From contig CM059582.1 in the NCBI GenBank assembly GCA_030407085.1, positions 197,020,001-197,084,000 on the forward strand: DNA of 64,000 nucleotides, in the 5' to 3' direction. Position 1 is the first letter of the stretch, and each line of letters begins with the position of its first letter. Shown here one piece after another: positions 25,567 to 40,500 of the stretch. Source of the DNA: Trichopria drosophilae. Its lineage: Eukaryota; Arthropoda; Insecta; Hymenoptera; Diapriidae. Under the pieces are notes generated by a model that made no database searches, had not been told where the DNA came from, and worked only from the letters and a program-made list of their open reading frames with translations. The position numbers were made by a program, and so were the translations under genes.

Positions 25567-28500
25567 CTAGGGTAGAAGCTGATCTTTGGTGAACACACTG
25601 AGAGCTCTTGCTACTAATGCTTTGCTAACAGTTGCTGCTGTATCTTCGACGATAGGACTAGCGATGTCTAATACAAGTCGAGGATTGGAGTTGAAGAAAT
25701 TTGCTGCTGCATCAGCTGTAAATAAAAATTAAATTCAAAGTTAGATACGTCAGATAATGAAATAGTCTTATGGTAAAAAATATAAAGCTTAATTATAATT
25801 CTTGAGGTATTTCCTGAAGATTAATCAGGCATCTGTGTTTAGACTGTATTGTGGTTAATACAGCTAGTTTGGCTGGAATTTCAGTTTGTTCTGAGCAAGT
25901 ATTTAGTAGAATAGCCAAGTTGCCTACATTAAAATAGATTTTTAGAGAATACCACTATAAAATCGATTAATCTATTATTGTAAAGATTAAAGTGGGCTTT
26001 CCGTAGTAAATGCTTACTAGTGGCGACAATTTAAGTCCGTTTTGAAAACCAGTATCTTTTATTACCAGAAATATGGTTACTTCTGGCAAAAATATAGCTG
26101 GATTTGCCATATTATGGCTGAAATAACCATATTTCTGGCTGTACCCTCTGTACATTTCTTTCCGTGTAACCCCATGTACCATGATTCCGTCATTTTTAAT
26201 AAATCATCTATCCTTTTTTAATATCATAAAAAAGACACGAAACATCTTTCAAAAAGTCAAAATTTTTGCACACGGGTGTAATTTTTATCTTAACCTATTT
26301 GGGTTAAAATGACCATTTTGATCATCAAATTTCATCAACCTATTAAACAGCGTAATCAAATTTTGTTGCCATATAAGTAAGAGTCGATTCTGATAGGATT
26401 TTTGCACTAGAATTCAAATATGAGCACCAAAATAGCCAATTGCGTCTAGTTTTTGGGACAATGAAGTTCAAAAAGGTAAAAACTACGATTCTAGGCATTT
26501 TTTAGAATCTATTCACAACAAAAATCAAAGGCTGTTGTCCCCCGCCAATTAAGAGACAATTCTGACAAGATTTTTCCCGCAGCATGTACGCCAAAATATT
26601 GAATTGGACCTAATTTTTACCTAAATTGAAGGTTAAATGAGTAAGAAATCGTGTTTTTAGGGTTTCTTTTCCTTTTTCCCGAAAAATAGTTAAGAACGAT
26701 AACGAGTTTGAAATTATTCGAATTTCAAAAACTTCGTTGAGCACATTGGTTCCGCGATTTTGTATTTCTTGATTTTTTTGAGTCGCATCCTAGAGTAAAT
26801 ATGTGAAATTTAATGTCCAAAAACATGGTTTTTGACTCGTTTGACCTTCAATTTGGTCAAAAACTGAGTCCACAGCAATATTTTGGCGTGCATATTTGTA
26901 TTCAGCGGGAAAAATCGTATCAGAATTGACTCTTACTGGAGGACAACATCATTCTTCTGGACTGTGAAGTGATGCTCAAAAATGCCTAGAATCGAATTTT
27001 TGACCCCTTTGACCTACAATATCTCAAAAACTAGAGGCAATTGGATACTTTGGCGGTCATGTTTGAATTCGGAAGCCAAAATACCATCAGACTCGACTCT
27101 TATTTATAGAGCAACGTGAAATTCTTAAGTTTTTCTTGGGCTGATTTATTGATTTAAGGTATTTTGTCGCCATCATGTCAATATTAATTTATGCCATCTC
27201 CTCGAGGGTAAAAAATAAAATAAAGTCAACTAAATTTTAGCAGTGATTGGCGCAAAAACATTATATGCCGATATCATAAAAATTATCGTATATTTTGTGA
27301 AATTAAAAGTTAAAAATTAACGTTTGCAACCAAGCTTTTTCTCTGCAATATTCATTTTCTGTTCACAATGACGCATTATTTTCCTATTCGGTATGGTTTA
27401 CTCTTAGGTATTGTAAATAGTTTTTGTAAATTGAGAAATATAATTAAAAGAACGAATCTGAGACTCGGATCAAAGATATTATTTATAGTTTCTTATATAT
27501 TTTGGATTGTGAGTACAAGTTGATTTAGAAAAATAATTATTTCAATAAAAAAAACTTGTTAAAAGGGACTAAACAGTATAAAATAACTTTCTCAATAGCC
27601 TCGTTCAGATCTGCAACCCTATATCGATTATTAATCTCTTCAAGATTATACCTGAATTTCCACCCAATGAAAAACGTGGAGTGCACTTAATCACTCATTA
27701 GTACAGGAATATTTTATCTCTGTCGCTAGTAATGTTTTGTGTTGCAAACGATGCAAACTGATTTGCGAGTGTTCTCAACAACTTCTGTTTTCTATTCTCT
27801 ACTCTCCATATTATTATGCACCCCACGTTTTTCATATATATATAAATATAAATCGAATAATCGCGTGATACTAATATACAAGACAAATTGATGGACAAAT
27901 TATATATTAAATGATTGTAATGAATTTCTAAAATTCTGTTAATGACAACTATATTGATGGTTTATTTAACTTAAAAAGAACTATGCACCAAAACTAATAG
28001 ATATAAAACAACCAGACAAAAAACTCATAAATAAGGAATTGAGCAAAGTAATTGCTTGTGAATTTAAAATACTTTTGATATATTTACTTTTATATGATTA
28101 AGTAGAAAAGACTATGAAATTATGCTTTAGCCTAAAAAAGGATTAATGTACACTGAATTATATCAGATTACTATTACCTGTTGCAGAATGTGAGGGTGGT
28201 GCCTTTAGTTTAATATTTCCATCACCAACACGAATCTTCGTTACAAGTCGATCGATAGCAATTTTCTTCACACCATCTTTTTCAACTTCCTTTCCTTTAG
28301 CATTTACCCGTACTTCAATATTTGCTGCAATGAGAAACATATCAATATAATAATTTTGTTATTATAGATTATATACTGTCTATCGTCTGTTCTGAAACAG
28401 CGAATTGCAATTATTTAGTTACGGGGTGAACAATCAAACGTTTTAATTAAATAGCAGAATTTATTTACCATTAGTTACCTGCATAGACAATATCAAATAC

Positions 28501-31500
28501 CAGAGCCAAAATAAAAGAGTTATTATGTTCAGAATACGACCGTAATAAATGTCTACTCAAGTCGCTAAGAATCAGTATAACTAAAACATATGCTTTTGTA
28601 AAAAAAATCATATTTTTACGATATGTAATTTAAAAATCTATAATACTTTTCTTTTATTATTTTATTTTACTGCAACATTATAAACAAAAATATAAAAAAA
28701 AGTTTCTTTTTAATTCTGTAATTCGAATCTATAATTTGGAATGACTTTACACAATACTTTAAATATTTTAATACCAATAGACTTGTTAAATGAAAAGCAC
28801 CAATTAACTAGCCGCTCCTGAAATACAAATTGTTACAAATTTATTAAATTTAGAAAATATACCTTTATTAAACGTAAGTTTGGTTGAAAAATAGTTTACA
28901 TTAAATGACATAAGCTTTTATATGTAACCTGTAGTTTAATCTACGTTTATTATATGCGTATATAATACCTGTACATTGCGGGAAAAGTATTTTAAAAGTC
29001 AGGAAATCATTTATAAAGTAACCTATGGCATAAGTGCGTTATATTAACGTATAATATTGTATATAAATATACGTGTATGAAAAACGTTTTAAATTTGCTC
29101 AAAGATACACGTTGGTTATAAAAGGTGCTCGTAATTAGTATTAGATTATGAAATATGTTAATAAAATGTTGAAATTATGCCACCTTCTAAACCGAAAATT
29201 GAATCAAACTTGAATTACTCAAATCGACTAATTATTACGCTTTGACGTCATCGAAAACTGATAAATTCTACTGCATGATCATTATTAATGCTTCGTCCCA
29301 GTCTAACGTCTGTCATCATATTAACGAAACTAGCTCCTTACGTATAACTGAAGGATCATTTAATCAAAATGTTATATATAAATAAAAAAAAATCATCGGT
29401 ACTAAACTGATTAAGAAGCATACTAGAACTTTTCACAAAACGTTGCTAAAGCATTTGATAATACTTGAGTTAAAGAAGATATAAAACGTGAAAAATATTT
29501 TATGAAATTTAATTAAAAATTTGGTTTGTCAAATTCGGCTGAAGTAAATAGATTCATAATAAATCTAATATAATGCATTCTAGTGGTCAAGAGAAAAACA
29601 TTGTTATTGGGGTCAAAATCTATGTTTTGTTAGTTATCCCACATTATTACAACCATTGCTAGTCACCTAAATCAACTTATTGATATTAATTTCCTTGCGT
29701 ATAAGAGATCAGGGGATTTCTAAAAAAAGAAACAGTAGAAAAATTTGGATTTTTAAAGAATTTTAAACTCTTTTAAAGAATAGTTAATTAATTGTCCATA
29801 TCATAATCATATAAATGAAATAAAACCTTTCACTTTCATAACTTTCCAAAAACAAATAAAATAAAACACAAATAGAAGCTTCACTAACTTGAAGTTCAAA
29901 CAAACCTCAAACTGATATTAAAACAAATATTGCAGAAAATCAAATGTGAAATACGAAAATATAAAAATGTCATTTTCAGTAATAAAATTAAAATAATTCA
30001 GCATGTTACAAATTAGTTAAAAGTAATTTTGAAAACTTTTTTTAACATCGATCTCCGTGTTACGCGAATTAGATTGCGCAACATTAAACTTACAAAAGTT
30101 TCCTTTGAAGCTGCCAACTCCATTTAAAGGCAAAAGTAGGAGACGCCCTTGCACACCGTAGTCCCCTTTAACATGTATGTAAGGCAACTGAACCTTGAGG
30201 AAAACGGACAAATCATTTGGATTTGCTCGAAGGTCATCCATAAGGTAATTCGAAGCTCCATAGACCCGAATATTGCTCATGTTAGCTTTGATTTTTAAGG
30301 CTTCCAAGTTTCTATCCACGGATAGCAGCGGCAACAATAAAGGATCCAATGCTGGAAGTTTCAAAGACGGAATTCCTTTTGGCAAGTAGGGCGTCAGTAT
30401 TTCCAACTGTTTGAGAACGCATTTGTTATATTGTTGAAGATCCAGCGACCGAGGGCATGCCGTTACACCTGGAGCTGAAAATTGTATTCAAATGTTTAAT
30501 ATAAAATATTTTCAATTGTATATTTTTATAATTCAGCATGTTAGATCGTTAAAGGTATAAAGGTACCTGTGTAAAACAATAAAGTAGGTTACACTGTACA
30601 GTTTTGCAGTTCCATGGCTATTTCGTACGTCAAAATATAAATTACAGAAATACCGTTTATATATAAAATGCCGCATTATATATAGAAGTTATAAAAACAT
30701 TTTTTATAGTTAAAATCTAAAAATGACATTTCCAAGCGTACATATATGAAAGGGTGCATCTAAAAAACTCGACAAATCACAAAACAGACACTTCAAAAAC
30801 CGGACATTCAAAAACCAGACATTTAAAAAAACAGACATTCAAAAACCAGGCATTTCAAAATACACACATTAAAAAATCAGACATTTCAAAATGTATATAT
30901 TCTGAAAATGTAATTAATGATTGATTTAGTGCTTAATAAATATTTTTATTCAATATTTTTCTCGACAGGTTGCTAAAGACGTTGAGAAAATCCTAATTTC
31001 CTCATTCTTTAAATCCAGTAAACATACTTCTTATGCTTGATTAGTATAGTGTTTATTGTAAAACATCATTTTTGTCGCACTAGGGCGCAAAATACGATTT
31101 TACGCACCGTTTTAACCATAAGAATGAATACTTACGGTGACGCAGCGCAATACTTTGCGCCCTAGGGACGAAAGCCAAGTGCACCAAAAGAAAATCATTA
31201 CTGTGATATACTATTAAATAAGAAAATTAAATTTTATATTAGGCAGAACAATGGTAATGAGTCTTGTCCTTTTAGAAAAACATATAACACTAACTAAGAA
31301 ACTTGATTAGAAAATAATTGATCGTAAAGAGAAGAAAAGGTTTTGGTAATTTAGTTATCAATGAAGAACACTTCATCATTTAATGTCCTCATTAATGTAT
31401 TTTATTATTCCTTACTGAATGACATTACTAAGAACTATTCACGTACTATTTACAAGACATAGTATGTAAATGTTACTTATAAATTATTCGAGAAATTGTA

Positions 31501-34500
31501 TCAAAGTAGAAAATAACTATAATTTTTGTCCAGTTTCATTATTACCCACGTTAAGGGTAAAGGAAACGGGTAATATAATACAAAAATTGATAAGTTTTCT
31601 ATCAGGGTGAGTTTCACATTAAATAGTTGTAACTTACTTTGTAAAGCAAGCTATCTATCCTATCTTAATCCACACTGTACATAGTCAAATATGAATACCT
31701 TAATAAATATAAAGTTTTGATTTTACGTATTAATACATATACAATATTGTATTTTAAAACACTCTTTAAAAATATATCAGAATACTAAAGTTTCGATCGA
31801 CAGGAATCAAATTAACTTAAACGTTTTATCAATTCATAAAATTCTATTAAACTTTTGATGCTAAATTTTTTTAAACTCAATTTAGAGAAGATACTTTCTG
31901 TGCATTTCTGTGCCAGCTTAACAAGTTTGAGCTGTTGCCAGTTTTCGAATAAGAACTTTTGAATTTTCTTACAGTTTACCGTCTTCCTTCTCATGCCCTT
32001 AAAAGTTAGATGTATAACATTATACACTCAAAGTTATCGAGATGCATTAAATTACAGGAACAATTCACCAACTTTGAAATTTCCTGTAAATTTCTATACG
32101 GCACGTAATATTTCAAATAAAGAAGCAACATTTTAATTACTCGACCGAGTACGAAATGAAAAAGGCTACTTTGATATAGCTATATAATTTGAGTAAAGAT
32201 GTGGATGCTATAATGATAGAGATGGGAATTTTTTTTACGATTTCATTGTTTTTCTTATGCCTTGGGGTTACGTCATTAAAATCGTTGTTTTCGTGGTTAG
32301 AGTTTTTGAGGGTAGGATCATAAAATTTGTAAATTATCCCTGGTTAAATAGCGAAATGCTCTTGCCGTCATAAAATAAAACGATGTCTTTCGGACTCTTC
32401 GTCTATTGGGACTAGCTTTTCCAAATATTGATTGTGAAGTAAGATCTCTGTCTCATTACTGCCAATGGCGTTACTTCGTCTTGTTTTGTCGGAATTTCAA
32501 TTTTATTATTTGAGCGGGTTTAGGTGGTTATCAATACGTCGTAGGTGATCAAGAATAGACGAGATGATCCTCTTTATTGCCCGATCTGACGAAGTCATTG
32601 AATCTTGTCAAATCATAATTTGGTTCCCTGTGGCTGGATTATGACACTGATATTAACGTAAAACGTCGATTTCTAGGTCGATGACCATAATACTGTTGAT
32701 CATGATTGGATGAAATTGTTACAACGTTGACGTTGTTCATAAGAACGAGTTACAAAATCCTGGCAATATATATTTTAGATGATTGATGGTCTATTCAACT
32801 GATTCTCCAATTTCCTTTTCCACTTAAAAAAGTGGTCTGAGGTGAGTTGACGTAGTTACCGTCTTGAAAACAAAAATCTTGACGTGCCACTGTGTTGATG
32901 TGATGTTTTCAAAATAAACCAAAAAGGCTCCCTTTTATCAATTTTTCCTCATCAAATTTCTTCAAATATTACCTTTTGTTATATTATTTGTCAAACCAAA
33001 AAGCTTGTTTTAGCTAAAAAATTTAAACAATCTTACTGTAATTCCCATTCACAGACCGCTGACCAAATTTAATCAACACAATGGACTACAACAGTTAAAA
33101 TAAATCCGAATCAATTGAAATACAAATACGATCAGTACAATAGATCAAACGAAAAAAACTTATAAGAATCGGCAAATAAGAATAAAGTTATGAATTGATA
33201 ATAGGACTACAGTTTGAAAAAAAAAGACATACAACGAAGGTTCTAAATAACAATTAACAGAAAGCAAATAGTACGATTTACGAGACTGGAAGAAACACGC
33301 AAATGGCTACAGTTCCACATTTACAAATCGACAAAAAAAAAATAAGTGAAATTGGAATATCAAAATGTATTTTAGTGTCAGATTTGACAATTTTGGGTAG
33401 CAAATGAATATTCACAAAAAAAAAACAATACGCTATAAGTCTATTAAATTACTGTTGGACATTCCAGAGGTATAATGCTTTGAAAATATGTACATAATTT
33501 GTATCATTCATATGGAAAGTGTTGAATCTTGAAAGGTGATGATCAGAATTTGTGCTCATTCACGCGACGCAGGAAGTCGCACGTGACATGTATATGTTTT
33601 ACTTTTTACTCTCACTTGCTGCCCGAACGAAAATCGAAAGTGGCGGTAGAAAGTGAAATGTTGAAAATGGAATTATATTAATTCCTGATTATTATTTCAT
33701 AACAATAAAAAGAGTCTAAAAAAGTATCAGTATATTTTTTACAGATTTATAACCTACAAAGGGATTTATTTTTCCCAATTATTATAAGTAATGGTTTCAT
33801 CGTCAGACACTATATCTCCAGAAGATCTAATAGATTTATAGACAACCAGCACAGAACCTGTACAGGTTGTCAAATATAAAAAATAAAAGTAACAAGATGC
33901 CTAGTGGCTTAGCACCAACTCCATCTAGTATATCTAATAGAAAACAACTTCATTAATATTTTTGGTTGCGTCGTCTCGGCAGAGTTGTGGCATAATTCAA
34001 TTTGGTCCTCTTTTTTATTCAGCTTTTTGTAAGCTTAGAAGTTGACCGATTTGATAAAAATAATTTTTTTTATATTCTTAGATATCGATGAAACGAGACC
34101 TGCATATTTAATGTGTTACACAACAAATTGTAAAAAATATAAGCATGGAAAGTTGTGTATTTTTTAACCACCTTAGCAAATTTGCACAATTTGCCATACC
34201 TATTTCTTCTAATTTTTCATGATGCTTCCATTGAAATTTAAAAATCTATGAATTCCATTTCTAAACTAATTTTCTAAATTAATTCTAATTAATTTATAAA
34301 TAAATTCGAGGAAAATAAGCTAGATTCGTGAAAGATGATAGAACGACTTAAGCATTTGCATTGGTTCTGAAGTCAACCTGATGGATCCTGACTTGGAAAA
34401 TTTGATTCTACAGATAGAACTTTAGTAGTGTTTGACGACTATGACACGTGCGAATCTTAAACACTTTTAAGAATTACTTTGTTAATTATGTCTTATTGTT

Positions 34501-37500
34501 CCTATCTTAAGACCTGCTCATTTCTTGACTATGAAACGGAGCAACGTCTTAAGAACTGATTTAAGTAGTACATACCTGTAAGTTTGACTTACGCGACGAC
34601 GATGAATACGAGCCTAAGACACTTAGAAGAGTTAAGTCTTTCAAAGTGCGTCTTGATTTAGGCGTCCTAAAAAAGATATTTTCTGTCCAATGAAATAAGA
34701 CACCTTTAATTGTTATCTTCGGGTCATTCCAGGGTATTTTTTCACATGTTTCGGAGATCGAATTAAGTTGTCCGAAAATAACACAGTACACACGCCTTTT
34801 GATCAATTTTTAGCTACTGATTTGAGGATAAAGACATCATGAAATGTCTAACCTAACATACCCTAAGCTAATTTTAAAAAAAAAGTTTCATCACACAATT
34901 TGCTTTACCGGGTGTCGAGTTATCGTAATAGGCCCTTAATTTCTGTACCACTGACAAGTGAGAGAAGAAAATAGCAAAACCGACTACCTCTGAACGGAAT
35001 AATTATTCGTTTGCAAACGTATGGTAAAAAGAAAATTCTTATGTCTTTTTTATCAGATTATCATATACTAAATCAAGATTTTTTATATCTGAGTAATTTA
35101 ATAATAAAAAGAGTACCATAATTTTATTATTTCTGCTCTACTCGTTTTCATTTTCTCCTAGATTTGTAGTAGTAAGAAATGTACAAAATTGTAGAAAAAA
35201 ACAATAATTCCGATTTTGTGTCAAGGGCAGCAGTTATTTTAGTCTCAGGAGTTTTGTACCACACGTAATGTACCACACGTAATGTATTTCTTAACTCAAC
35301 TAATTTCAACTCGTATAATTCCCAATTTAAAAATAAGATTTCCAAAGGTAATTTCTACTCCGTATCTATATTTTTACCCCGAGTAGATGCATTTCTCGTC
35401 AGTTTCAATTTGCTCTAAAAGATATGTATGATGCATAAAGCGAATTATTTTTATTCGCACACCATTAGAATCGTTGAAATTTATCAGGCGCAATCATTAT
35501 AAATACTCGATATAATGATGAAATATGTGCAAGGTAAGAAGCACAAGTTCGAAAGATTTCTAATATTTGACCAAACACTACTAATATAGACTGAAGTTGG
35601 TTAACAAAAATTTTCCGAACATTGTTTTAAGCAAAATTTATTAAAATCTCTTAATTAAAAGTAGTTCACACTTTAATACATTTCATAAAACGTCTTGAAC
35701 GAATTTTTCAAAACAAAGCTGTATGGTATTATAAAATTTCAGCGAAAAAAAAACATTTAGCGTAGTTATTCCTAATCAAAAAATTATGAAAATTTACGGA
35801 ATTACTAAGTTGTATCACATAATTTGAACGTAACTAAAATATACAACAAGTTTGAAGTGAAGCTAACTAATAACATTACTTGATATGTATATTGAATAAA
35901 CTTTACTTAACTTTTTCAGTAAAATTTACTGAAACTATCAGTAAAATCTCCTAAAATGATATTTAAAATATAAAACGAAATTAATTTGTCACCCGATGGA
36001 TAGTAAATTAATTAAAAATCCTCGTGTCAATACAATTAAAACACACTTACATCTTGTAAGTCGCTATTTCGACAATCCATGCCGTCATTTTCAAGACTGC
36101 GACAATCAAAACAACTTTATTACTATAAATCAAAATTGTACAGTATCACAGAAACAAATAAAATAATATTATAATTAACTATAAAAATAAATGTAAAACT
36201 TATGTATCTGCACCAAAACTGTTTGTCATCGTAAAAAAAAATTACAAAGGCTCGGTCTGTAAAATATTTAAAACGGAATGATGAATTCTCGCCATGTCAA
36301 TAGTTATGGAGCGACTAAACTTATTCCACTAATAAACGTCACGATTGTACCCATGTACAATACTAATAATAATTAATGTGTATCACTACCGACACACAAA
36401 ACAAGATGTGAGTGTGAGTGTATTGTATTGACACGATAAGATCGAATAAAGGATTTTTAATTCATACTTAAAATGTTTCAAATTAACATGGAGATCACGA
36501 AGTTTTAGAAGTGGTAACAAAATGTAACAACATGATAATATACATGTTTTATAATTTTTCCACAATTTCTGAAATTAAAAAAATTGGTGGATCCAGTATG
36601 AATTCTGAATGTCGCTAATAACATCTTATACAAAAATATAGAAATTTTAAAGTCTTAAATTTAGATTTTTACGGGGCTTTATCAACCATTTTATGGCCGC
36701 TTTAATAATTTTTAAATATTGAAGAGAAATAATTGACTATTTAAAAACTACTGCCTTAATTTAAAAAAATTCTAGAAGATGTTTTTAAATAAATGTTTGG
36801 ACGATAGAATCCAAAATATTCAAAAATTAACAATATACACAAGGAATGAAACGTTTGGTAAAGAGCAAAACATTTTGTATATTCTGTACCTATAAATGAG
36901 TGTTTTAAACGTAATAAATAAATATTTAGATTTAAAAATTGTAAATATCACTATAATGCAATGGTCACAGAAATATTTTTTATACAATTAATTGTTTATT
37001 GGACTGCGACCTCGTAAACCTATGAGTAGCAGGCTTTGGTGGTATCCCATCATCCTCCCTACTGAACTGCGAAATAGGAATCACAACAATCTAATACAAT
37101 GAATTAAATGCATCTGGATAGGTAATACATTTATTGTACTAATAATTTTGGGGTTTATTTGTTACTAAACAATTAAATCGATGAAATATTTGATACAATG
37201 ATGTATACTTCGCACATCAAATAACATTTGATGATCATCACTATCTATTTATACTGATCAGCACTTCTGCACTGTTCAGAAATTTCCTAATAAAATGTAA
37301 TGAACATGCAATGGAAGCAGGATCTTATGTACAAACTGAAATTTAATCACACAATATATTGAAAGTTGAGTAACATATTTCTTCAATTCAATATACATGC
37401 ACATTAAATTTAATTTAAGAAACACGACAATAAGGCGTATGATTGATATAACTATTTCAATGAATATCGTTTTTGTTGATTCTTATTTTTCTAGGTTAGG

Positions 37501-40500
37501 GTTAGTTTAATTCCGTCCATTCACGGTTTCAATTATGACTACGACACAAAAAAAAATTCTTAGTTGATTTGACTCCTTTTACCTACGGAAAATATATCAA
37601 TAGGCCCTCAATAGAATGTTACAGGTTATAGTTACAACCATAAAGAAGTTAAATCAACAAAAAATATAGTTATGGAAACGACATTTTGGCAGTTGATTCT
37701 GCTGCATTTAAAAACGTTTTTTAGAATCTAACTACCTAGTACACTAAAAACTATTCAACATGCTGAAGCGGTATATATTGAACTGAATTTAGCAAAACTA
37801 CATTTTTAGTTGCTTTAACTTCTTTACGGTAGTAACTGCAACTTAGAAAAATTTCTTGGAGCATATCGAACTACTAGTGCGTAGTTAAAAAGCAGTCAAA
37901 TCAACTAAGAATTTGTCTGGACATTTTTTTTAATGATTACCGTCTAACCTATGAGATACCTATTCCTGTTGGTTTTACTTCAAAAATATACCGTGACGTA
38001 TTTTTATTTATTTTGTTTTCCATTTTAAAATGGTGTCTAAATATTGCAAATTTTTTAAAATTGCTATTGTTTCGGATCTGTTAGGTTTTCTTTGTAGTAA
38101 AATCGTTAAAATTAAGTTGTAACGAGTTTTGCATGAGCTATTTTGATTTACGGAAGCAGTAATACCCCATAAAATCCAATTTCACAATAACAGTTGCTAT
38201 ATCTACTCAGCTTTTCAAGTCAACATTATTCTCAACTTTTCTTTTATTACCTAAATTGTTGTTGAACAATAACATCCGAAATTATTCTTTTTTGTTCGTT
38301 TTTATCAATCCCAAATTTGCTGCTAACAGTTCACTTATATAAAAATCGATGGAAAGGGACATTTTAAGATCTATTATTGCTTCTGTAAAAACAGGTCATA
38401 CAAAACTCATCATGACTTATTTTTACGGTTTTACTACAAAGAAAACCTAGCACATCCAAAACAATAGTAATTTTTTCAATGTCAAAAGTTTGCAACATTA
38501 AGGCGCCATTTTGAAATGGAAAACAATGGGGAATTTGGCAGTAAAACGATCGGAACACGTTTCTGATAAGCTAGAAGGTAACTAAAGCGTTATTCGAAAG
38601 AGCTACCTCAATAATAGTCCGATATGGAGTTCTTCATTTTTAAAAAGAGATTTTTAAGAAAACAATGCTGAAATGCATTTTGAGCTTTTAAGGTTTAGAA
38701 AAGTCATCTGGCTAAACATTTCAGCATAAAATGCCAAAATACTCGACCAACTCTCAATATATGAAAGTACTCTTAATCCATTAAGGGGAGGTTCTGGTCA
38801 AAATGGAGCAAAGCTTTTTTTTATTGCTTTATTTTCATCCTTAAGGTCTTAAAAATGTTTTCCTATCTAATTTATTTTGCGAGTTATAGCGTATAGACGA
38901 GAGGGCGCGTCAAACTTTAAATGCATTTTTTCGAAATACCTTTTTTTGCGTGCGGGGCGCGATTCTGCTTCAACGACTACACCGATTTCGACGTTAGATG
39001 GCTCAAATTAAAGCTTACTCAATTTAGGGGGCCTTCAGGAAGCGTTGTTTGTCAAAAAATTATTTAGTATTGTTTTTTTTTTTTAACGTTAAAACACATA
39101 AAAAGAGGCAAAAAAGGTATTTTTTTTCAAAAGGCCCCCATTTTTTTTAAAAAAGGTTTTCTAAAAATCAGAAATTCATAAGGTCCCCTAAATTTCATCC
39201 ACTTTAAGATTTTTTTTGTTTTTTTTTCGTTTCAGATCACTTTGCAGGGCTGTAGAGTGCCCCGGGCACACTGTCCGCTGCCGCGTACGACCGTTGTCAA
39301 TGAGGGCTGGAGCTGCCATTTTGTATTAATTTTACTCAAAAAAATTTTGTAAACTTTTTAAAATATAGACAAATAAATGCCACAAAAGTTTTTTAAAAAG
39401 CAATATGTATGTACTCTCAAAAAAAAATCATGATATTATACACATTTTCGGACCCTGGAGTAGAACCTCCCTTTAACGGCGAAAAAGCCTGAAATCATAG
39501 CTGTACTTTGAAATAATGTCAGATGCAGGCAAAATTCTTGTAAAATATGTAAATACCGTTTTATTATGTTTTTGGGTACGTTCTATAAGATGCTGCGGTT
39601 GGGCTTCATTTTTGTTGACATACAAAACCAATATGGCGACTTTATTGCAAAAAAAACCGGAACAATCAACCATTTTTGTTGTTTAATCAATATTTTTGTA
39701 AGTAAACGTAATTTTGATACTGATAAAGTGGCACAGAATGGCACAAACAGTTGAAAGTTAAACATTGTGCAATATATTGTAATGAAAATTCAAAATGGCG
39801 TCATGAAAATTGAGGATATTGTGAAAAAAAATTTGCAATTTTCAAGTATGTTGGATCAAACGTTATTACTTCAAATAAACTTGACGAAAATTGGTATGTA
39901 GGAGTTTTTGAGGTCGCTGATTACGAATTCGTCCATGATTTTTCAAAATTCAAAATGTCGGATCCAATATGGAGGGCCAAGGTAGTAACATTTTTAGCGA
40001 ATTTCACGAAACTTAGTATAAATGTATTTTTCGTCTCCCTGATTACGAAACTGGCCACGGTTTTTCAAAATTCGAAATAGCGGATCCAATATGGAGGACC
40101 AAGGTAATCAAATTTTTAGCGAATTTCATGAAACTTAATATAAATGTGTGTTTCAGGTCACCGCAACACCAACAGTTTTTTATTTCTAAGTATTCTTTAC
40201 TGAAAGCGAAAAATCCAGGATATGAAAAAATATTTCAACCGCTAAATTATCATGTAACATTTAACAATTATAATCTGGTTTGAAAAAATCAAAATTGAAA
40301 CCATATGATTTGTTTTATCTGGTTAATATTGTGTAGAATTAATTAAAAATGTTCATGCAATAAATCGCTTAAATTGAATGTTGAAATGATTATTACTATA
40401 AATGTCACAAACATTTCTATGTATATAGTCATTTTCTAGATATTGAGAAAGCTATTTGCATGTTTTCACAAGATTTTGTAATGGTTAATGAACTTCCGGA

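Noticed and set aside
30780..30895. CRISPR-like spaced repeats
   Set aside because: Units are contiguous, degenerate ~15-bp minisatellite repeats in an insect intron, with no spacers of even length and no cas genes.
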